64,000 nucleotides of DNA from Mortierella sp. BCC40632. Lineage: Eukaryota; Mortierellomycota; Mortierellomycetes; Mortierellales; Mortierellaceae. A program made the position numbers and the translations under genes. The notes beneath the pieces are model-generated. The model was given only the letters and a program-made list of their open reading frames with translations. It did not search any database and had not been told where the DNA came from. The DNA is taken from assembly GCA_011634665.1 (NCBI GenBank), contig WAEK01000002.1, positions 1,762,001 to 1,826,000 of the forward strand, in the 5' to 3' direction. Each line of letters opens with the position of its first letter. Within the stretch, counting starts at the first letter, position 1. This document shows, piece by piece, positions 58,598-64,000 of this stretch.

Positions 58598-60455
58598 ATG
58601 GCCCAGCCCGTCGAAGAATACGAATACGAAGCCTTGCCTGAGAACTCTTCTCTCACGGCCAGTCTTCTTGCTGGTGCCTTTGCCGGTATTGCTGAACATG
58701 CTATCATGTACCCTGTCGACTCTATCAAGGTATAAAAAAACATCGACGCCACCACCACTTTTTATTCCCATGCTGCGGATCGGATGCATTAGGATCAATT
58801 TTCTCAAGGACAGGATCTACACATGGATGCATTCTTTCTTTTTCGACCACTGACTGGATCATGCTTGGATTCAAAGAAACTAGGGACCATCGGGACATTT
58901 GAATCTCACTCCTTTTCTTCAATGCCAACGTCGAACTTGTGTGTCCTCTACCATCCGATTCGTCAGGATGATCGAGCCAACATTACACTCCCCAGTGAAC
59001 AGGATCCTTCTGTCTTGGATGTCTACTGGTTTTTTTTTCCCCATCTCGCTGACACCATCGCAACCACCTCTCGCTTTTTCTCAATGTCTCCTTTACTATT
59101 GATGACCCTCGTCTAGACAAGGATGCAAGTTATCCAACCCACACCGCAGGCGGTCTACAGTGGAGTGATCAACGCCATCTCAAAGATCACGACAACAGAA
59201 GGCGCCAAGACACTGTGGCGAGGAGTCAACTCTGTGATCGTGGGAGCTGGACCTGCTCACGCCCTGTACTTTGGCACATACGAATATGCAAAGCACTACC
59301 TTGGAGGTAACGAGGAAGGACACCACCCCATTGCTGCTGGTAAGTTTACTTTTCTCTCTCGCTTTCTCCTCTTCCTCCTTCATGCGATCATGCAAGCAAA
59401 AGAACTGTTATCTTTATTTGCAGGGCCTTGTTGTGAAATCGAAACTGAGGAAAAAGGAAGGACCCCAAGGGGCAAGTGATCTGGGCAAATGGGTACACGA
59501 CCACCTGCATGGCCAAAGCTCTCGTTCTCTCTCTCTCTCTCCCTTTCCTTTTCGCAACTCTGTCCCTGGCAACGACGACACGGATGCGCACAAACAGTAC
59601 AGGACAGACCCGTGTCATCCAGTCTAATTGATCAAAGACAGAGGAGCACGAGAGGAGTTGAGAGGCCCACAAAGCTCAGCTGTTGCCACACCATCAACAA
59701 CGCACAAGCTCATTCACGCCTTAAAAAACATGACTGCACAACGAAAGTCACTCACCTAACCCAACCACACAATGGCCATGGTCGACGCTTTGGCCTCACA
59801 ACAGCAATCATAATACCAAAAAGCGTATATGGTCTAATTCGTTCTTTCTGAATATTCTTTCCTCCATTTTTTTTTTTTTTTTTTTAAAGCAACGGCTGGT
59901 GCTTGTGCAACGATCACGAGTGATGCGCTGATGAACCCATTCGATGTTATCAAGCAACGAATGCAGGTCCATGGTTCCGTCTACAAGAACATCATGGACT
60001 GCGCGACCAAGGTGTACAAGGCCGAGGGTATGCGAGCTTTTTATATCTCTTACCCAACCACGCTCACCATGACCATTCCTTTCCAGTCGATTCAGTTTGC
60101 AACGTATGAGTATCTTCGTAAGGTCCTGAACCCTTCGGGTGATTACGACCCAATGACCCATATCACTGCTGGAGGTATTGCTGGTGCTGTTGCGGCAGCG
60201 GCGACCACTCCACTGGATGTGGCCAAGACCTTGCTCCAAACACGTGGTGAGGCGACGGATGTGAGGATAAGGAACTGCAATGGACTTGTGGATGCCTTTA
60301 AGCTTATCTATCAACGTCAAGGTATGGCCGGCTTTGCCAAGGGTCTCCAACCTCGTGTAGTCAGCCATATGCCCTCAACTGCTATCTGCTGGGGTGTCTA
60401 CGAGTATGGAAAGTGGTTCCTGAACCGTCAAGATGCTCAGCCAATTTTGCACTAG
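58598..60455 (+). CDS. Mitoferrin, mitochondrial iron carrier (Mrs3/Mrs4)
   Basis: Inner-membrane carrier (SLC25) importing iron for heme and Fe-S synthesis. Three exons (58598-58729, 59117-59339, 59890-60455) give 306 aa, the family's usual length. Three repeats carry the carrier signature: PVDSIKTRMQ (interrupted by intron 1), PFDVIKQRMQ and PLDVAKTLLQ. The mitoferrin-type residues GAGPAHALYFGTYEYAK and NPFDVIKQRM, and the NxAxC-like ITSDALMN segment, favour Mrs3/4 over other carriers. Both introns are long for this window (387 and 550 nt); the second ends in a T18 run. An A run (60496-60525) follows the stop. Confidence 0.9.
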
Positions 60456-60491
60456 GCTTCTTTTACTATCTATTTATCTTCATTTGATTTG

Positions 60492-60527
<36 letters not shown>

Positions 60528-60854
60528 GATCCAAGTCACCAAAAGATTATTTGAAGACAGCAGGTCATGGATTAACAGATGCTTTTGGTTTTTTACTGTG
60601 AGGGGGGATATGAAGCGTATGAAGAGACTATATGTATATGAGGATCAATGGAGTTGGGTAAAGGGACAAGATGGTGGCAGATACGGGGACCAAATCAGTG
60701 GGAAGGTCTCATCAAGAGTGTCCCCCCTCAATACCGAATCGGTTAGAGATTGATATATATATAAAAGAAAGTGGGCCGTTCTGCGGATCCTTCCCTTTCT
60801 TGAAGTAGGAAAAGGAAGCAAGGAGAGAAACTGTTTTTTTTTTTTTTTCTCCAT

Positions 60855-62381
60855 TTAGTTGGCAAGCTTGAGGGCGCCAGACTTTGTCAGGGCATGGTAG
60901 AGATCCTCCAGCAGATCATCCACGTCCTCAATGCCTACACACAAGCGGATCAGGTCCTCGGGCATCGCACGCTCTGCGCGCACTGCTGCAGGAATACTGG
61001 CGTGTGACATGCGACATGGCATGCTATTTTCAAAAAAAAAAAAAAGAAATGAAAGAGATCAAAGAGTTATTAGCCAACCCAATCTTGAAACCCACACACC
61101 GTATCAATTAATAACAGTAAATCAAAGTGAGTGAATCGAAGAAAAATCCTTACCTGATCAAAGAGTTGACACAACCAAAGCTGACACTGATTCCCCAAAG
61201 TCGGGTCATCTCAACCAACTTTTCACTCAACTCAATATTGCCAGTCTCAAAACTCAGGACAGCTCCAGGTCCACTCGACATCTTGGCATGCAATTCATAC
61301 TGTGGATGTGTCTTCAATCCTGGGTAATGGACTTTGAAGTTGTGTGCCTGCAAAAAGTCGGCAATCTTAATTGCGTTTGCCTGTTGACGATCCATTCTCA
61401 CTGCCAATGTCTTGACACCTCTCATCAACAGCCAGCAATCAAATGGTCCCAGGCCAACACCGGTGGCATTGATTGTAAAGTAGATTTTCTAGAACGTAGA
61501 AGAGAAAAGAGAGAAAGATAAGTTTTTTGCTGCCCAAAGGAGGGATAAATAATAATGAGAAACACTTGCTGCCTTAGATATTGAATCGTCTTCACTCACC
61601 TCTGCAATGGCGTCATCCTTGACAGCGACAACACCTGCCATGAGATCGTGGTGTCCGCTCAGATATTTGGTTCCAGAGTGATAGACAATGTCGGCGCCGA
61701 GCTCCAATGGCCTCTGAAGATAAGGAGACATCATTGTGTTGTCAACGACCACCAACGCACCTGGGCAACGCTCATGCACAATCTCCGAAATCCGGGGAAT
61801 ATCTGCAATCTTCATCAAGGGGTTGGTTGGCGTCTCGAGCAGGACCAGTCGAGTCTTTTCTGAGAGGTATGGGATGATTGCTTCGGAATTTGTGGTATCG
61901 ATGTGATGCGTCTTGACATTGTTGTGTGTTGCCAAGAAGCTCAGGAGTCGATTTGTGCCTAAATAGGATGAGTGAGGGACAAGAGAGAGAGAGAAAGAGA
62001 GAGAGAGAGAAAGAGGGAGGAAATGTTGGGTTAGGGGGCTAGCTCACTCTTCCACAACGTATTCCATTGACTTTTTAGATCTGGGAGAGGGAATGGGAGG
62101 CCAAGAAGGTCCGTGGGTAAGGCAGGAGTGGTGAACAGAGGCAGATGCAGGAGCGTGGGAGGGGTGGTGGAGAAAAGTGGGCGTGGCAGGGTTGGACGAC
62201 GGGACGATGGATGATGGTTCTCTGAAGAGGATTCTTTTCTTGTGTGTGTGAAAGAGATCGATAAAATGATAAAATGAAGAAAAAAAAGAGCTCAAAGGGC
62301 AGTGGGTCCAGATAGATCGAAGCCCGATTACGCCATATTCCCAGGGTAATAGTAGCCAAGGAAAAGACCAGCTTTTTTTTT

Positions 62382-62414
<33 letters not shown>

Positions 62415-62944
62415 CTTTGGGGTGTGGATGCAGTAGTGTCATTTTAGCACGAACCTCCGTAAAGATCGTTTCCGGCAATCACTTCCTCGCCTGCCTTGAC
62501 CAGTCGAGTAATGACATCCAACGCTGTCATTCCACTGTTGACGGCAAATGCCCGCTTCGCCGACATGATCTTTGCAAGGTGGTTTTCTAGAAGGGAGGGA
62601 GAAATAATATACAAAAGTGACAAAAAAGGATTCCTATTAGACTCCGATATAACGTTACTCGGATACAGGATATAGATGCAGCAGTAGGCAGTCGCTTGGC
62701 CACCAAGACCATTGAGAGCAGCATAGGGCGATCCATTACCGACATGAGAACGAGTGGGGTTTCCGGAGCGAGAGTAGTCGTACTCGCCCATTTGCGTAGA
62801 GGAAGTCTGCTTGAAGGTGGCAGTCTGGTAGATTGGCATCGAGGCAGCATTGTAGTTGTCCTTGGGACCAAGGCCATCCGAGTTGTCAATGTAGACAAGC
62901 TCAGTGGCAGGTCTGTACTTGATGCGAGTAGTTGTTTCGACCAT
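60855..62944 (-). CDS. Cystathionine beta-lyase-type PLP enzyme (Cys/Met metabolism)
   Basis: PLP-dependent lyase that cleaves cystathionine to homocysteine, pyruvate and ammonia in methionine synthesis. Five exons (62740-62944, 62455-62586, 61600-61958, 61154-61488, 60855-61023) give 399 aa. It starts MVETTTRIKYRPATELV. Landmarks: PIYQTATF and YDYSRSGNPTR (phosphate and substrate side), AFAVNSGMTAL, NDLYGGTNRLL, LLETPTNPLMKIADI, VVDNTMMSPYLQRPLELGADIV, and YHSGTKYLSGHHDLMAG with the Schiff-base lysine. The C-terminal domain has SFETGN and GGVNSLI-type FGCVNSLI, then MPCRMSHASIPAAVR. The MSHASIP end and VEYVHSGTKY type resemble eukaryotic cystathionine beta-lyase more than gamma-lyase. No clear peroxisomal or mitochondrial signal. 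The intron at 61959-62454 is long and contains a (GT)n run. Confidence 0.88.
62387..62414. repeat. (GT)n microsatellite in a lyase intron
   Basis: T15 followed by about 14 GT units in the 496-nt intron of the cystathionine lyase gene. Confidence 0.9.
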
Positions 62945-63475
62945 GGAGACTGTCGGTGCGTTTGTGTGTGTGTGTGTCTGTGTGTGTTTTTGAGTATGTA
63001 TGGACAAGGGTTGGCTGTTCCTGGGACAAAAGGATCCTGGCAAGCACGGTGTGTGTAGTGTGTGTGAAATAAAAGTAAGGGTGCGAGTGAGAGAAAGAGA
63101 GAGAAAGAAAGAGAGATAGAGAGAGAAAGAGAGAAAGAGAAAGAGTCCAAAGATGAGAGAGAGAAAGAACAAAAAAAAAATGAGTCCGAGGTCCTAAGAC
63201 ACAATCCTTGTAGAGAAAGGAGAGATTGACGCCAACACAGAGGACGAGCCAACCAGTCCTAGTCCTACCAGTCCAGTCCAGTCCATCGGTCAGAGTCGGT
63301 CTGACCAGTCAATGCACAACAAGAGAAGGATACTTTTCTTCTTCTTCCCCACTCACTCACTCCCCGAAGAGTCATCGGCACTCAGGCTGAGCTCTCTCTC
63401 CCAATTCGCCCACCCAATCACGGGCGGCAGTCCCGTATCACGACATCGATCTTCTTTGGACGTGCACCCCGCTCG

Positions 63476-63507
<32 letters not shown>

Positions 63508-63536
63508 GTAGTCGTCCACACTCCCCCTTCCTCATC
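62945..63536. promoter_or_regulatory. Divergent promoter, cystathionine lyase / ARM-like gene
   Basis: 592 nt. GA-rich on the plus strand (63085-63170), that is CT-rich on the lyase strand; (AC)n at 63478-63505 before the right-hand gene; tandem CAGTCCTAGTCCTACCAGTCCAGTCC-like units at 63250-63310. Confidence 0.55.
63478..63505. repeat. (AC)n microsatellite
   Basis: About 13 AC units 32 nt upstream of the right-edge gene's ATG. Confidence 0.9.
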
Positions 63537-64000
63537 ATGGTGCATCGTCAGGACTCGTCCGAGAAACAGCTCGGCGACCTGCGGGCCGTCATCGCCGCAC
63601 TACCACAGATGCCAAGGAATATCGTTGACGATACCCGCCACGAAAAAGTGCTTTCCTACGTGTCTGCATTCATCGCCCAGGGAGACCCCACTCTCATCGC
63701 AACGATGTTATCTGAATGGGGGATCCTAAACACGATCAGTGTATGCTAATGGCTTGAGAAGAGGAGAGAACGCGTGAACGCGAGAGAGAGAGGAGGAGGA
63801 GGAGGGAGATAGAGATCACTGCATTGGAAAGACTGTTTGTTGTCATGTCATTCCGCTGACCATGTCTGATCTCTCCCGGTTAATCATACCCTTCATCGCT
63901 TGATCACTCCCAGACCTGTTTAGCCCCTGATCAGGACTATCGCATAAGCTGTGTCGCGTTACGGATCCTAGGCTATCTATTGGAAAATGAGCCTGCCCCA
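63537..64000 (+). CDS. Helical (ARM/HEAT-like?) protein, 5' part only
   Basis: Not recognised. Exon 1 (63537-63740) encodes MVHRQDSSEKQLGDLRAVI and on to LSEWGILNTIS; it joins in phase 0 through an intron ending CTCCCAG to exon 2 at 63914, which runs off the window (TCLAPDQDYRISCVALRILG...LLENEPAP). The alternating amphipathic helices (VLSYVSAFIAQGDPTLIATML, ISCVALRILGYLLE) resemble armadillo/HEAT-type repeats. No further claim can be made from 97 residues. Confidence 0.6.

Overview
The window is nuclear DNA of an intron-rich fungus. Most genes are interrupted by short GT-AG introns, mostly about 75-125 nt, and AATAAA-type polyadenylation signals follow several genes. The genes have fungal or opisthokont relatives: Tom70, GDA1, a Vam7-like SNARE, COX18, mitoferrin and a Zn2Cys6 factor. 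Long poly-A/poly-T runs, strong CT/GA, CA/GT and CTTT microsatellites, and glutamine- or asparagine-rich proteins suggest an early-diverging fungus, probably Mucoromycota (Mortierella-like). The placement is inferred from gene content and style, not from a phylogenetic marker.

Layout, left to right. 1-2 kb: 3' part of a minus-strand homeodomain plus TFIIS-N gene that runs off the left edge. 2.6-5.4 kb: an acidic low-complexity protein and a snapin-like BLOC-1 subunit. 5.8-9.5 kb: TOM70 (-) and complex I subunit NDUFA5 (+), divergent. 9.7-14 kb: Golgi pH regulator GPHR (-) and a mitochondrial YchF/OLA1-type ATPase (+), divergent. 14.3-19.3 kb: a DEAD-box helicase (-) and Golgi GDPase GDA1 (+), divergent. 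19.6-27.7 kb: two small secreted proteins sharing a motif, which bracket an MFS transporter and a protein O-fucosyltransferase-family enzyme. 27.7-36.4 kb: 8.6 kb without a convincing gene, full of microsatellites. 36.4-40.5 kb: a very large glutamine/serine/histidine-rich Zn2Cys6 factor. 40.8-47.7 kb: a PX-SNARE Vam7-like gene, an ankyrin protein with a PP1-docking motif, and CHCHD2/Mix17. 48.3-57.1 kb: NUP107 (-)/COX18 (+) and NOPCHAP1 (-)/cytosolic SerRS (+), two tight divergent pairs. 58.6-64 kb: mitoferrin (+), cystathionine beta-lyase (-), and the first exons of an unrecognised gene running off the right edge.

Six genes serve mitochondria: TOM70 (import), NDUFA5 (complex I), a mitochondrial YchF, CHCHD2, COX18 (complex IV assembly) and mitoferrin (iron import). 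A second group serves the secretory/endolysosomal system: GPHR, GDA1, O-fucosyltransferase, Vam7 and snapin. There is no operon-like or metabolic cluster. The recurring architecture is head-to-head gene pairs with 150-310 nt between start codons, and 5' leaders rich in C and T on the coding strand.

The points most worth following up are the homeodomain/TFIIS-N combination, the paired secreted proteins, the irregular splicing of GPHR (a GC-AG intron, an apparent 19- or 37-nt intron, and one junction that no canonical site keeps in frame), and the gene-poor 8.6 kb in front of the giant transcription factor. Exon boundaries were derived by hand from splice sites and reading phase.
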